In this document: positions 48,721 through 57,752 of the stretch, piece by piece | Layout of the letters: every line of letters begins with the position of its first letter | Numbering within the stretch: position 1 is the first letter of the stretch | Origin: Streptomyces sp. CB02009 | Lineage (GTDB): Bacteria > Actinomycetota > Actinomycetes > Streptomycetales > Streptomycetaceae | Assembly (NCBI RefSeq): GCF_001905825.1 | Contig: NZ_LIVV01000003.1 | Coordinates: 540,956 to 604,955 of the forward strand | Direction of reading: 5' to 3' | Length of the DNA: 64,000 bases | Translations under genes and position numbers: made by a program | Notes under the pieces: generated by a model | Databases searched by the model: none | What the model was told of the DNA's origin: nothing | Seen by the model: only the letters and a program-made list of their open reading frames with translations

Positions 48721-50808
48721 TCACAGCGGCACGATCGTCGCCTCCGTCGCCTTCACGCTCGTCCAGACTCGCACCCCGTCGGCGAGGCCGAGTTCGGCCG
48801 CCGACTGCGGTGTGATCTCGGCGACGAGGTCGGGGGCCCGGTCGGAGGTGATCAGGACCCGGAGCCGGCTGCCGCTCGCCGTGATCTCGCGAACGGTGCC
48901 GGGCCAGACGTTGCGGGGGCTGCCCTCGGGCCTCTCGCGGTGGACGGACACCGCCTCCGGCGCGACGATCGCGAGCGCGGGCGTGCCGGCCGGCGGCGGG
49001 TCGGTGGCGACCAGGGTGCCGCCGCCGGACAGAGCGAGGCCCTCCGGGGTCGCCGTGCCCGGCCAGGCGTTGCGGCCGAGCATCCGGGCGACCCAGGGGG
49101 AGCGGGGGTGCCGGGTGACCTCGACGGGGGTCGCGTCCTGGAGGGCCCTGCCCTCGTCGAGGACGAGGACACGGTCGGCGAGCGACACCGCCTCGACCGG
49201 GTCGTGGGTGACGATCAGGCACACGCCGCCGAAGCCGGCGAGGTGGGTGCGCAGGGTGTGGCGGACATGGGCGCGGGTCGTCTGGTCGAGCGCGGCGAGC
49301 GGTTCGTCGAGGACGAGGAGCCGCGGCCGGGCGGCCAGCGCCCGGGCCAGGGCCACGCGCTGGGCCTGCCCGCCGGAGAGCTGGGTCGGCCTGCGATGGG
49401 CGAGCGGGCCGACCCCGAGCCGGTCGAGCCAGGTCCGCGCCTCGCGCCGGGCCTCGGCCCGCGCGACACCCTGGGCACGGAGTCCGTACGCCGTGTTGGC
49501 GAGGGCGCTCATGTGCGGGAACAGCGCGCCGTCCTGGGGAACCCAGGCGACATGCCGCCGGTGCGGGGGCAGAGCGGTGACGTCCTCGCCGCCGAGCCTC
49601 AGGTCGGCGTGGGCGCGCGGGGTGAGGCCGAGGAGGGCGCGGAGCAGTGTGGTCTTCCCGGCGCCGTTGGGTCCGACGACGGCGATGGTGGTGCCGGGGT
49701 CGGCGTCCAGGGTGAGCCGGGTGAAGCCGGTGACGTCGGCGTGCAGTGCCCAGCGCTCGGTGTCCTCCGCCGCGGCGGGCGCGAACGGATCCCCCGACGC
49801 CGACGCCGATGCCGATGCCGATGCCGATGCCGATGCCGACGCCGACGCCGATTCCGGTCCGGCCGACTCCGCAGGTCCGGACTCCGCAGGTCCGGGGCCC
49901 GTAGCTCCGGATTCCGCGGGCCCGGGTTCCGAGAGCCCCGAGTCGGAGGGCCCGGTGTCCGATGCCCCGGCTTCCGGGGCGGGGCGGGGGCGGCGGTCCG
50001 AGGGCGTTCCCGTCCAGCGGCCGCGCAGGGCGATCAGGACGCCCATGGCGATGGCGAGGAGCAGGAGCGAGACGGAGGTCGCGGCCTCGGGCTCGTCCTG
50101 GAGCAGCAGGTAGACCTGGAGCGGCAGCGTCTGCGTCGTGCCCGGCAGGTTCCCCGCGAAGGTGATCGTGGCGCCGAACTCGCCCAGCGCCCGCGCCCAG
50201 GTGAGGGCCGCGCCCGCGATCAGGCCCGGCGCGACCATCGGCAGCGTGACGGTGAAGAAGACCCGTACCGGCGAGGCGCCGAGCGAGGCCGCCGTCTCCT
50301 CGTACCGAGGCCGCAGCCCGCCGAGCGCGCCCTCCAGGCTGATGACGAGGAACGGCATCGCGACGAATGTGGCCGCGATCACCGCCCCCGACGTGTGGAA
50401 GGGGAAGACGATGCCGAAGGTGCTCTCGAGCCAGGGGCCGAGGAGCCCGCGCCGGCCGAAGGCGAGCAGCAGCGCCACACCGCCGACCGTCGGCGGCAGC
50501 ACCATCGGCAGCAGGACGAGGGAGCGGACGAGCGCGTTGCCGGGGAACGGCACGCGGGCCAGCAGCCAGGCGAGCGGCACACCGAGCAGCAGGGACAGTC
50601 CCAGCGCCCAGAACGACACGACGAGGGAGAGCTTCAGCGCCTCGACCGTGCCCGGTGAGCGCAGGTGGTCGGCGAGTTCGCCCCACTCCGTGCGGACGAG
50701 GATGCCGAGCAGCGGCAGGGTCAGGAACGCCACGGCCAGGAGCGCGGGCAGCGCGAGAGCCAGGGGCGGCCGATTGCCTGCCGTGCGTACGCCTGCTCGT
50801 TTCATCAT
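48721..50808 (-). CDS. Fused molybdate ABC transporter permease and ATPase (ModB-ModC)
   Basis: 695-residue fusion. Residues about 1-265 form the ModB permease (five hydrophobic helices, EAA loop YEETAASLGASPVRVFF). A Ser/Ala/Pro/Gly linker of about 75 residues, including an (SA)n run, joins it to ModC. ModC has Walker A GPNGAGKTTLL, signature LSGGQAQRVALARAL, Walker B LLVLDEPLAAL and a C-terminal TOBE/Mop domain. It imports molybdate with the ModA lipoprotein encoded upstream. Start at 50808/50805 has no clear ribosome site; 50823 is an alternative. A strong hairpin separates it from modA. Confidence 0.88.
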   Translation of the reverse strand: MMKRAGVRTAGNRPPLALALPALLAVAFLTLPLLGILVRTEWGELADHLRSPGTVEALKLSLVVSFWALGLSLLLGVPLAWLLARVPFPGNALVRSLVLLPMVLPPTVGGVALLLAFGRRGLLGPWLESTFGIVFPFHTSGAVIAATFVAMPFLVISLEGALGGLRPRYEETAASLGASPVRVFFTVTLPMVAPGLIAGAALTWARALGEFGATITFAGNLPGTTQTLPLQVYLLLQDEPEAATSVSLLLLAIAMGVLIALRGRWTGTPSDRRPRPAPEAGASDTGPSDSGLSEPGPAESGATGPGPAESGPAESAGPESASASASASASASASASASGDPFAPAAAEDTERWALHADVTGFTRLTLDADPGTTIAVVGPNGAGKTTLLRALLGLTPRAHADLRLGGEDVTALPPHRRHVAWVPQDGALFPHMSALANTAYGLRAQGVARAEARREARTWLDRLGVGPLAHRRPTQLSGGQAQRVALARALAARPRLLVLDEPLAALDQTTRAHVRHTLRTHLAGFGGVCLIVTHDPVEAVSLADRVLVLDEGRALQDATPVEVTRHPRSPWVARMLGRNAWPGTATPEGLALSGGGTLVATDPPPAGTPALAIVAPEAVSVHRERPEGSPRNVWPGTVREITASGSRLRVLITSDRAPDLVAEITPQSAAELGLADGVRVWTSVKATEATIVPL
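49799..49852. repeat. Hexanucleotide microsatellite encoding the ModB-ModC linker
   Basis: Nine consecutive GCCGAY units encode alternating Ser-Ala on the minus strand. The repeat is in frame, so length changes would alter the linker length without breaking the gene. Confidence 0.9.
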
Positions 50809-50830
50809 CGACCCCGAAGACATGAGGGAG

Positions 50831-50865
50831 GAGGGCTGTCCGTTCCCCCGGGACGGACAGCCCTC
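50831..50865 (-). terminator. Hairpin between modA and modBC
   Basis: Perfect 13-base arms GAGGGCTGTCCGT (50831-50843) and complement (50853-50865) with a 9-base loop follow the modA stop by 22 bases and end before modBC. It may partly terminate transcription, giving more receptor than transporter. Confidence 0.65.
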
Positions 50866-50887
50866 GCGATCTGGTGATCCCGGACGG

Positions 50888-51724
50888 TTACGGCTTCTGG
50901 AAGCCGGCGTCCTGGAGGATCTTCTGGCCTTCCGGCGAGGAAAGCCAGGCGACGAACGCGGCGGCCGCCTCGGCGTTCTTGGAGTCCTTGATCGTGGCGG
51001 CCGGGTACTTCGCGATGGCGTTCTGGTCGTCGGGGATCTCGACGGCGTCGACCTTGTCGGCGGCGCTCGCGGCGTCCGTCTTGTAGACCAGGCCGGCGTC
51101 GGCCTCGCCGAGCTCGACCTTGCTGAGGACGGCGCGCACGTTGGGCTCCTGGGAGACCGGCTTCACCGTGACCTTCTGGGCGTCCAGGATCTGCTTGCTG
51201 TACTTGCCGGCCGGGACCTCGGGGGCGGCGAGGACGACCTTGAGCTTGGTGTCGGCGAGGTCCTTGAGGTCGTCGACCTTGAAGGGGTTGCCCTCGCCGG
51301 TGGCGATGACGAGCCGGTTCTTCGCGATGATCGCGGGGGTGCCGGTGTCGGCCTTCACCTTGTCCATGCTCTTGGTGTCGGCGGTGACCAGGACGTCGGC
51401 GGGCGAGCCCTGCGAGACCTGCGCGACGAGCTCCTGGGAGCCGGCGAAGGAGAAGGTGAGCTTCGTGCCCGGGTGGGACTTCTCGTACGCCGCGCCGGCG
51501 GTCTTGAAGACGTCGGTGAGCGAGGCGGCGGCGAGGACGGTCAGGTTCGCCGCGGGCGCGCCGCTCGTGGAGCCGGTGGCGGAGGCGGACGCCGAGCCGG
51601 AGGGGCCGGCGGTGTCCTTCTTGGTGTCGTCGCTGTTCCCGCAGGCCGCGAGCGGCACCAGCAGCGCGGCGGTGAGCGCGGCGGCGGCGGTACGGCGTCT
51701 GGCGGGGGTGAGGGTGAGGGACAT
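50888..51724 (-). CDS. modA: Molybdate-binding lipoprotein ModA
   Basis: 278-residue exported receptor. The signal ends in the lipobox LAAC (Cys28), followed by a Ser/Ala linker. The mature domain is the ModA fold: LTVLAAASLTDVFKTAGAAYEKSHPGTKLTFSFAGSQELVAQV at the start, PADVLVTADTKSMDKV and YKTDAASAADKVDAVEIP near the end. It delivers molybdate to the ModBC fusion encoded downstream. It follows the HTH-Mop gene by 89 bases, so the order HTH-Mop, modA, modBC is probably one operon. Confidence 0.93.
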   Translation of the reverse strand: MSLTLTPARRRTAAAALTAALLVPLAACGNSDDTKKDTAGPSGSASASATGSTSGAPAANLTVLAAASLTDVFKTAGAAYEKSHPGTKLTFSFAGSQELVAQVSQGSPADVLVTADTKSMDKVKADTGTPAIIAKNRLVIATGEGNPFKVDDLKDLADTKLKVVLAAPEVPAGKYSKQILDAQKVTVKPVSQEPNVRAVLSKVELGEADAGLVYKTDAASAADKVDAVEIPDDQNAIAKYPAATIKDSKNAEAAAAFVAWLSSPEGQKILQDAGFQKP

Positions 51725-51813
51725 GAGGGTCTTGACTCCTTGATGGGAACGGAAGGGGTGGCGGGAGGCGGCCGCGCCGACGGCCGTGGTGCTCGGTGGT
51801 GCGTGAGGGGTGG

Positions 51814-52203
51814 TCAGGTGCGGTCGATGTGCACGCTGGTCGACTTCACGCGGGCGGTGGCCTGCATGCCGACTTCCAGTCCCAGTTCCTCCACGGCCTC
51901 ACGGGTGAGGAGGGAGACAAGCCGGTGCGGACCGGCCTGGAGGGTGACCTGGGCCGCGACGTCGCCGAGCTTGATCGCCGTGACGATCCCGGGGAACGCG
52001 TTGCGCGCCGAGGTGTACGAGGCGTCGTCGTCGTAGCCCTGCGCGATCTCCACGGAGAACTCCGCGAGCGACTTCCCGTCGATGACACGCCGACCGCTCT
52101 CGTCGCGGTGGGTCGCCACCCTGCCCGCGTCCGCCCAGCGCCGCGCCGTGTCCGGGCTGACGCCCAGCAGACGAGCGGCCTGCCCGATCGTGTAGGACTG
52201 CAT
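51814..52203 (-). CDS. HTH-Mop molybdate-responsive regulator 1
   Basis: 129-residue protein: an excisionase/MerR-type helix-turn-helix (YTIGQAARLLGVSPDTARRWADAGRV) joined to a single TOBE/Mop domain (GIVTAIKLGDVAAQVTLQAGPHRLVSLLT...VKSTSVHID). It probably senses molybdate and represses the modABC genes it precedes. ATG 52203 is chosen over the GTG at 52212 because a TACGGT -10 (52216-52211 on the minus strand) would overlap the GTG and leaves 7 bases to the ATG, and because the paralog at 58151 aligns from there. Confidence 0.85.
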   Translation of the reverse strand: MQSYTIGQAARLLGVSPDTARRWADAGRVATHRDESGRRVIDGKSLAEFSVEIAQGYDDDASYTSARNAFPGIVTAIKLGDVAAQVTLQAGPHRLVSLLTREAVEELGLEVGMQATARVKSTSVHIDRT

Positions 52204-52273
52204 ATGCGACACCGTAGGCCGTGCTCGATCTCATCTGCAACAACGTCGTGGGACTCTCCATTGCGAATGAGAG
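52204..52273 (-). promoter_or_regulatory. Promoter and bulged palindrome upstream of the HTH-Mop/mod operon
   Basis: A TACGGT -10 (reading 52216 to 52211) lies 7 bases before the ATG at 52203. Further upstream, CTCT-c-CATT-GCG-AATG-AGAG (52254-52273) is an inverted repeat with one unpaired base, an operator candidate for the HTH-Mop protein. Confidence 0.5.
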
Positions 52274-52330
52274 GGGGCTTGGAGGAAGTGACGAGAGGGG
52301 TCGCCGGTGTCAGCCGCTGATACGGCGGTC

Positions 52331-55120
52331 TCAGGTCCCGGACCTCGCCTGTCGGTCGAGGGCGAGCCAGACGCGGTCGCGGGTCACCGGCAGCTCGGTG
52401 AAGCGGATGCCCGTGGCGTCGCGCAGGGCGTTGGCGAACGCCGGGCCGACCGGGTTGAACGGGCTCTCGCTCATGGACTTCGCCCCGAGCGGGCCGATCG
52501 CGTCGGACGTCTCCGTGAAGTGGACCTCGGTACGGGGGACGTCCGCGTACTGGGGAAGCCGGTAGCGGCGGAACGCGGCCGTGGTGACCTCGCCGCGCTC
52601 GTCGAGCCGTACGGTCTCGAAGAGGGTCGCGCCCAGCGCCTGGGCGACTCCGCCCTCCACCTGGCCGCGGCACTGCATCGGGTTCATGACCTTGCCGGCG
52701 TCGGCGGCGTGCACGCTGCGCAGGATGCGGATCTCGCCGGAGCCGGGGTCGACCGCGACGCGGAACCACTGGGAGTTGAAGGCCACCGAGCGCGGCGACC
52801 CGCCCCAGTGCCCGTCGGCCGCCAGCTCCTCCGCCGCGCCGAGCGCGTGCCCCGCCTCGTACAGCTCCTTCAGGGTCACCGTACGGCCCGCGCAGTCGAC
52901 GGACTCGGCGCCGAGCACGCACAGGTGGCGGGCCGTGCCGGTGTGGCGGGCGGCGAGGGTCCGCAGCCGTTCGGCGAGGGAGGTCGCGGCGAGCAGGACG
53001 GCCTTGCCGGCGACGACGGTGCCTGCGGAGCCGAAGGCGCCGGTGTCGTGGCGGACGACGTCGGTGTCGGACTGGCGGACGGTGAGGCGGTCCTCGGTGG
53101 TGTGGAGGGCCCCCGCGGTGATCTGCTTGTGGACGGTGGTCGTGCCGTTGCCGAACTCGGCGGTGCCGACGGCGATGTCGTACGTGCCGTCCTCCAGGAG
53201 CGAGACGCGGGCGTCGGCGTAGTGGCCGCCGGGCGGCCCGGTGGCGATCATCGCCATCGCGCTGCCCTGGCCGACCAGCCAGCCCTCCGGTGCCTCCTCG
53301 GCGCTGCGGTCCTCGGCCAGGGCCTTCCGGACGACCGACAGGCACTGGTCGAGGCCGTAGGAGGCGATGTACAGGTCCTCCTCCTCGCCGATCGGGCTGT
53401 GCATGCCCTCGCCGGGCCCGATGATGTTCTTCTCCCGGAGGACGAGGGGGTCCATGTCGAGGAGACGGGCCAGTTCATCCATGACGGACTCGACGGCGAA
53501 GGTGACCTGGCCGAGGCCGTAGCCGCGGAAGGCGCCCGCCGGGACCGCGTTGGTGTAGACGGAGAAGGCGTCGACCTTCTTGTGCGGGGCGCTGTAGACG
53601 GCGAAGGACTCGCCGACGCTGTGGAACATCACCGCGGGGCCGTGGTTGCCGTACGCGCCGGTGTTGGACACGACCCGCATCTGCACGGCGGTCAGCGTCC
53701 CGTCGGCGCGGGCGCCCACCTTGATGCCGATGGTGAACGGGTGCCGGGTGGTGGCTCCGTAGAACTGCTCGGCCCGGGTGTACTCCAGCTTCACCGGCCG
53801 GCGCAGCTTCAGCGCCGCCAGCGTCACGATGTCCTCGGTGAGCATCTCCTGCTTGCCGCCGAAACCGCCGCCGACCCGGCCGGCGACCACCCGCACCTCG
53901 TCCTCCGGCAGGCCGTACAGCGCGCACAGGGCACGCCGGGTCAGGAACGGCGTCTGGGTGGAGGAACGCACGGTGAGGCGCTCGCCCGTGCCGGCCCCCT
54001 CGCCGTCCTTCGGCTCGAAGTAGGCGACGCAGCCGTGCGTCTCCAGACTGGCGTGCTGCACGCGCTGGGTGCGGAAGGTCTCCTCGTACACGACGTCGGC
54101 CTCGGCGAAGCCCTGCTCGACGGAGCCGATCTCGCCGTGGACCTCGCCGGCGACGTTGTTCTCGACCCGGGCGATCCGCACCTCCGGTCCCTTGCCGGCG
54201 TGCAGGACGGGGGCGCCGGGGCGCATCGCCTCCTCCGGGTCGGTGACGTAAGGGAGTTCCTCGTACGTCACCTCGACGCGGCGGCAGCCCTCCTCGGCTG
54301 CCTGCTCGCTGTCGGCGACGACGGCCGCCACCCGCTGCCCCACGTACCGGACGACGTCGTCCAGGACCCGGGTGTCGTCGGGATCCTCGGTGGGGTGCTC
54401 GTGCCGTGCGGAGGAGTACAGGGTCGCCGGGGCGTCCTCATGGGTCAGTACGGCGTGGACGCCGGGGACCCTGAGCGCGGCCGAGGTGTCGATCGCGAGG
54501 ATCCGGGCGTGCGGGTGCGGGGAGCGCAGCAGCTTCATGTGGAGGAGGCCCGGCACCTCGACGTCGAAGGTGTAGCGGGCGGTGCCGGTCACGACCTGCG
54601 GTCCGGCCGGGGCGGCCACGTTGCGGCCCACCGCCTGTCCCGCGCACGGCCGTTCGGTGTGCTTCACGCCCCGGACGGCGTCCTCGATCGCCCGGTAGCC
54701 GGTGCAGCGGCAGATGTTGCCCTTGAAGGCGCGGGGCAGGTCGTCGAGCTTGCCGTCGTCGTGCGCGGCACCCCGCTCGTCCTCCAGCGCGGCGGTCGTC
54801 ATCAGGAACCCGGCGGTGCAGAAGCCGCACTGGTACCCCTGCGCGTCGAGGAACTTCTGCTGTACGGGGTGGAGTTCGCCGTCGCGCGAGGCGAGGCCCT
54901 CCACCGTGGTGACGGCCCGCCCCCCGGCCCGTACCGCCGGGTAGACGCAGCTGTGCACGGGAGCCCCGTCGACATGGACCGTGCAGGCCCCGCAGTCGCC
55001 GGCGTCGCAGCCCTTCTTCACGCCGAACCAGCCGCGCTCGCGCAGATAGGTGCGCAGACACTGGCCGGAGCGCGGCTCGGCGTCGAACGGGCGGCCGTTG
55101 ACCTGGATCTCGAAGCTCAT
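52331..55120 (-). CDS. Fused xanthine dehydrogenase: 2Fe-2S domain plus molybdopterin domain
   Basis: 929-residue protein joining two subunits that are separate in the locus at 1-4 kb. Residues about 1-165 hold both 2Fe-2S clusters: C38, C43, C46, C58, then QCGFC and ICRCTGY. The molybdopterin part follows a short linker: AADTSAALRVPGVHAVLTHEDAP-like hammerhead, GRVGGGFGGKQEM, AGAFRGYGLGQ and the active Glu in AKSMSESPFNPVGPAF. Substrate is presumably xanthine or hypoxanthine in purine catabolism, from PucR next door. It overlaps the FAD-subunit gene by 4 bases (ATGA), so the two are coupled. Confidence 0.9.
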   Translation of the reverse strand: MSFEIQVNGRPFDAEPRSGQCLRTYLRERGWFGVKKGCDAGDCGACTVHVDGAPVHSCVYPAVRAGGRAVTTVEGLASRDGELHPVQQKFLDAQGYQCGFCTAGFLMTTAALEDERGAAHDDGKLDDLPRAFKGNICRCTGYRAIEDAVRGVKHTERPCAGQAVGRNVAAPAGPQVVTGTARYTFDVEVPGLLHMKLLRSPHPHARILAIDTSAALRVPGVHAVLTHEDAPATLYSSARHEHPTEDPDDTRVLDDVVRYVGQRVAAVVADSEQAAEEGCRRVEVTYEELPYVTDPEEAMRPGAPVLHAGKGPEVRIARVENNVAGEVHGEIGSVEQGFAEADVVYEETFRTQRVQHASLETHGCVAYFEPKDGEGAGTGERLTVRSSTQTPFLTRRALCALYGLPEDEVRVVAGRVGGGFGGKQEMLTEDIVTLAALKLRRPVKLEYTRAEQFYGATTRHPFTIGIKVGARADGTLTAVQMRVVSNTGAYGNHGPAVMFHSVGESFAVYSAPHKKVDAFSVYTNAVPAGAFRGYGLGQVTFAVESVMDELARLLDMDPLVLREKNIIGPGEGMHSPIGEEEDLYIASYGLDQCLSVVRKALAEDRSAEEAPEGWLVGQGSAMAMIATGPPGGHYADARVSLLEDGTYDIAVGTAEFGNGTTTVHKQITAGALHTTEDRLTVRQSDTDVVRHDTGAFGSAGTVVAGKAVLLAATSLAERLRTLAARHTGTARHLCVLGAESVDCAGRTVTLKELYEAGHALGAAEELAADGHWGGSPRSVAFNSQWFRVAVDPGSGEIRILRSVHAADAGKVMNPMQCRGQVEGGVAQALGATLFETVRLDERGEVTTAAFRRYRLPQYADVPRTEVHFTETSDAIGPLGAKSMSESPFNPVGPAFANALRDATGIRFTELPVTRDRVWLALDRQARSGT

Positions 55121-55968
55121 CGGGCACCTTCCTCGGAGCCGTGGGGGGTGGTGGGCGCGGTCAGTTCGCGGCGGACCTCCTCGGCGAGGCGCAGGCCCAT
55201 GTGCCGCCGCCACTCGGGCAGTCCGTGGATGTCGTCGAACCACTCGGGCCCGGACACCGCGCCGTCGATCGTGGTCCGGAGGTGCTCCGCGGTGGGCGGC
55301 AGCGGGAACCAGAACCGGAACGGACGGGCGGTGGCCGCGGTCACCGTCACGGCGAGCGAGCCGTCCACCGGGTCGAGCGCCCCGATCACCAGGGCTCCGG
55401 ACCGGCCGAGTCCGTACAACGACGCCTGCCGGAAGGCCGTACGGCACTCCAGCGCGCGCCCGGGCAGCGTCACCGAGCGCAGCAGCTCCCCGTCCGCGAG
55501 GTCCTTGACGCCCGCGCCCCGGACGAAGTCGGCCACCTTCACCTCGCGCGTGGAGCCGTCCTGCGCCTGGAGCAGGCAGCTGCCGTCCAGCGCGGCGGTG
55601 AGCGAGATCATCGGCCCGGCCGGGAGGCCGTTGCAGAGGTTCCCGCCGACGGTGGCCATGTTCCAGATCTTGAACGAGGCCAGGAAGGCCCGGCAGCACT
55701 GCTCGAAGAGCGGTGCGGCGGGGGAGTCGAGGGAGCGCCGCCCGAAGCGGGACAGCTGGGTGATCGTGCACGTCGCGGAGATCTCCAGCGAGCCGTCCGG
55801 GTGGCGCGTGAGCGGCTCCCAGCCCATCCGGCTCAGGTCGACCAGCCGTCGCAGATGGGGTTGGGGCTCGGAGAACAGGTACGTCCCGCCCCCCAGCCAC
55901 GCGTCCCCGGGGCGCCAGGGCTCACGCAGGCGCGCGTCCCTCACGTCCGTGATCGTGTTCAGGTCCAT
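55117..55968 (-). CDS. Xanthine dehydrogenase FAD-binding subunit (second locus)
   Basis: 283-residue FAD subunit partner of the fused Fe-S/Mo protein. FAD contacts are WLGGGTYLFSEP near residue 25 and NMATVGGNLCNGLPAGPM near 105. Its ATG at 55968 follows GTGGGG. It ends in the ATGA overlap with the downstream fused subunit, giving translational coupling. It diverges from the PucR regulator; the gap holds the shared element also found at 10-40. Confidence 0.88.
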   Translation of the reverse strand: MDLNTITDVRDARLREPWRPGDAWLGGGTYLFSEPQPHLRRLVDLSRMGWEPLTRHPDGSLEISATCTITQLSRFGRRSLDSPAAPLFEQCCRAFLASFKIWNMATVGGNLCNGLPAGPMISLTAALDGSCLLQAQDGSTREVKVADFVRGAGVKDLADGELLRSVTLPGRALECRTAFRQASLYGLGRSGALVIGALDPVDGSLAVTVTAATARPFRFWFPLPPTAEHLRTTIDGAVSGPEWFDDIHGLPEWRRHMGLRLAEEVRRELTAPTTPHGSEEGAR

Positions 55969-56093
55969 CCCCACCACTGCCTTCCGACCGGTGCCTTCAG
56001 GCCAGTGAAGCCCGGCGGACACCTGCCGCACGACTGGACGGGAACCCGGAAAACATCCACCTCCCGTCCTCCGCCACTGGATGATCAACCAAG

Positions 56094-56133
56094 AACGGTT
56101 CCCCGCCTTCACCTTGGCATCTACGATGCATCG
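56094..56133. promoter_or_regulatory. Shared xdh element plus palindrome in the pucR promoter region
   Basis: AAC-G-GTTCCCCGCCTT, 9 bases, ATCTAC (56094-56124) matches the site at 10-40. It runs into a 10-base palindrome CGATGCATCG (56124-56133). Both lie between the divergent FAD-subunit gene and pucR and are candidate sites for PucR or a purine regulator. Confidence 0.5.
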
Positions 56134-56195
56134 ACTCGTATTCGCCTCGTGAATGTGAGAGCGGGCCACTCCCGCGACCGCGCAAGGAGCCACGC

Positions 56196-57737
56196 ATGCA
56201 CGTCGACCACCTCCTCCGGCTCGACCGTCTGGACCTCTCCCTCGTCTGGGGCGAGGAGTCGCTCCTCGGCCAGGAGATCGCCGGGGTCACCGCGACCGAC
56301 CTGGAGGACCCGGAGCGCTTCCTCCAGCCCGGCGAGGTCGTGCTGAGCGGACTCGTGTGGTGGACCCCGGACGGCACACCCGCCAAGACCGACCACTTCG
56401 TGTCGGCCCTGCGCCGGGCGGGCGCGGTGGCCCTCCTCGCCGGCGAGGAGACCCACGGGCACGTGCCCCGCGAACTCGCCGACGCCTGCCGCAGGCACCG
56501 CGTCGCCCTGATCGCCGTGCCCCCGCACACCAGCTTCCGGGCCATCACCGAAGCCGTGTACCTGCGGCAGTGGGGCGAACTCAGCCGCCGCCCCACCGGG
56601 CACCACGCCCTCCCGGAGAACGTCCGCCTGGACCTCGACCGCGCCCTGGAGACCGGCGCGACGGCCGGCGAGCTGCTCGACCGGGCCTTCGCCCATCTCG
56701 GCTCGCCCGCCTGTCACCTGCTCACCGCCAGCGGCCGCACCGTCACCCGCACCGGGGCCGCCGCGGAACTCCCCGCAGCGGCGGCCGTGGAGGCCCTGCG
56801 CGGCGGGCGGGGCACGACGCTGCGCGTCGAGGCCGAGGGCACGGACTTCGACACCTGGTACCTGCACCTGCCCGAGGAGGGCCAGGTGCCCCCGCGGGTC
56901 CTCCACGAGATATCCGAACTCCTGGGCCGCCACCGGCGCCGCCAGGACCAGCACCGGGCCGCACGCGGCCCCGCCGCCGCCCGGCTGGTGGAGGCCATCG
57001 GCGCCCTGCGCGCCGACACCGACCACCTGCGGGGCGTGCTGGCCGCCTGCGGCCTGGGCGACCGGCCGGCCTACACGGTGGTCGTCGCCTCCCTCGAACC
57101 GCACGGCGACGCCGGCGCCGACGGCATCGCCGCGCTCACCGAGGCACTCGGCCATCTGACGTCCGTCGCGTTCGCCGTCGCCCCGTGCGCCGGGGCCGAG
57201 GTGGCGGCCGTCCTCGCCCACGAGGCCGACACCGCCGACGGCGGCGCCGACGCCACGAGGGACCGGCTACGGGAGGTCTGGCCCCTGGTGCAGGCCTGCC
57301 GCCCCGCGAGCAGCTGGCAGGCCGGTCTGAGCACGCCCGTCACCGCACCGGGGGAGCTCAACGCCGCGCTGACCCAGGCCCGTTACGCCCTCGCCGCGGC
57401 CCGCACCACGACCCGTCCGGCACCGCGGGTCGCCGGCCTGCACGACCTGGACGGCCTCGCCCTGCTCCTGGGCGGCATCCCCGACGCCGTACGCGAGGTC
57501 TACCGCGAGACGGTCCTCGGACCCCTGCTGGACGGCGGGCGGTCGGGGTCCATGCTCCTGGACACCCTGGAGGTCTTCCTGGCGCACGACTGCTCCTGGA
57601 CCCGGACCGCCGAGGCCCTCCACATCCACGTCAACACGGTCCACTACCGCGTCGAACGCATCGAGGTCCTCACCGGCCGGGACCTGTCCCGCCTCGACGA
57701 CCGGGTGGACCTGAGCGCCGCGCTCCTCTGCCGCTGA
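56196..57737 (+). CDS. pucR: PucR-family transcriptional regulator
   Basis: 513-residue regulator of purine-catabolism type. An N-terminal PucR domain (about residues 1-130: LSLVWGEESLLGQEIAGVTATDLEDPERFLQPGE, ALIAVPPHTSFRAI) senses purine metabolites. A GGDEF-like middle follows. The C-terminal helix-turn-helix is DTLEVFLAHDCSWTRTAEALHIHVNTVHYRVERIEVLTG. It diverges from the second xanthine dehydrogenase and probably controls it, and possibly the locus at 1 kb through the shared element. No allantoinase or urate genes lie in the window. Confidence 0.88.
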   Translation: MHVDHLLRLDRLDLSLVWGEESLLGQEIAGVTATDLEDPERFLQPGEVVLSGLVWWTPDGTPAKTDHFVSALRRAGAVALLAGEETHGHVPRELADACRRHRVALIAVPPHTSFRAITEAVYLRQWGELSRRPTGHHALPENVRLDLDRALETGATAGELLDRAFAHLGSPACHLLTASGRTVTRTGAAAELPAAAAVEALRGGRGTTLRVEAEGTDFDTWYLHLPEEGQVPPRVLHEISELLGRHRRRQDQHRAARGPAAARLVEAIGALRADTDHLRGVLAACGLGDRPAYTVVVASLEPHGDAGADGIAALTEALGHLTSVAFAVAPCAGAEVAAVLAHEADTADGGADATRDRLREVWPLVQACRPASSWQAGLSTPVTAPGELNAALTQARYALAAARTTTRPAPRVAGLHDLDGLALLLGGIPDAVREVYRETVLGPLLDGGRSGSMLLDTLEVFLAHDCSWTRTAEALHIHVNTVHYRVERIEVLTGRDLSRLDDRVDLSAALLCR

Positions 57738-57752
57738 CCCCGACCGCGGCCG

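Noticed and set aside
52307..56008. 1233-codon plus-strand open frame opposite the fused xanthine dehydrogenase
   Set aside because: Antisense shadow; the minus frame has both Fe-S cluster motifs and the FAD and Mo signatures.
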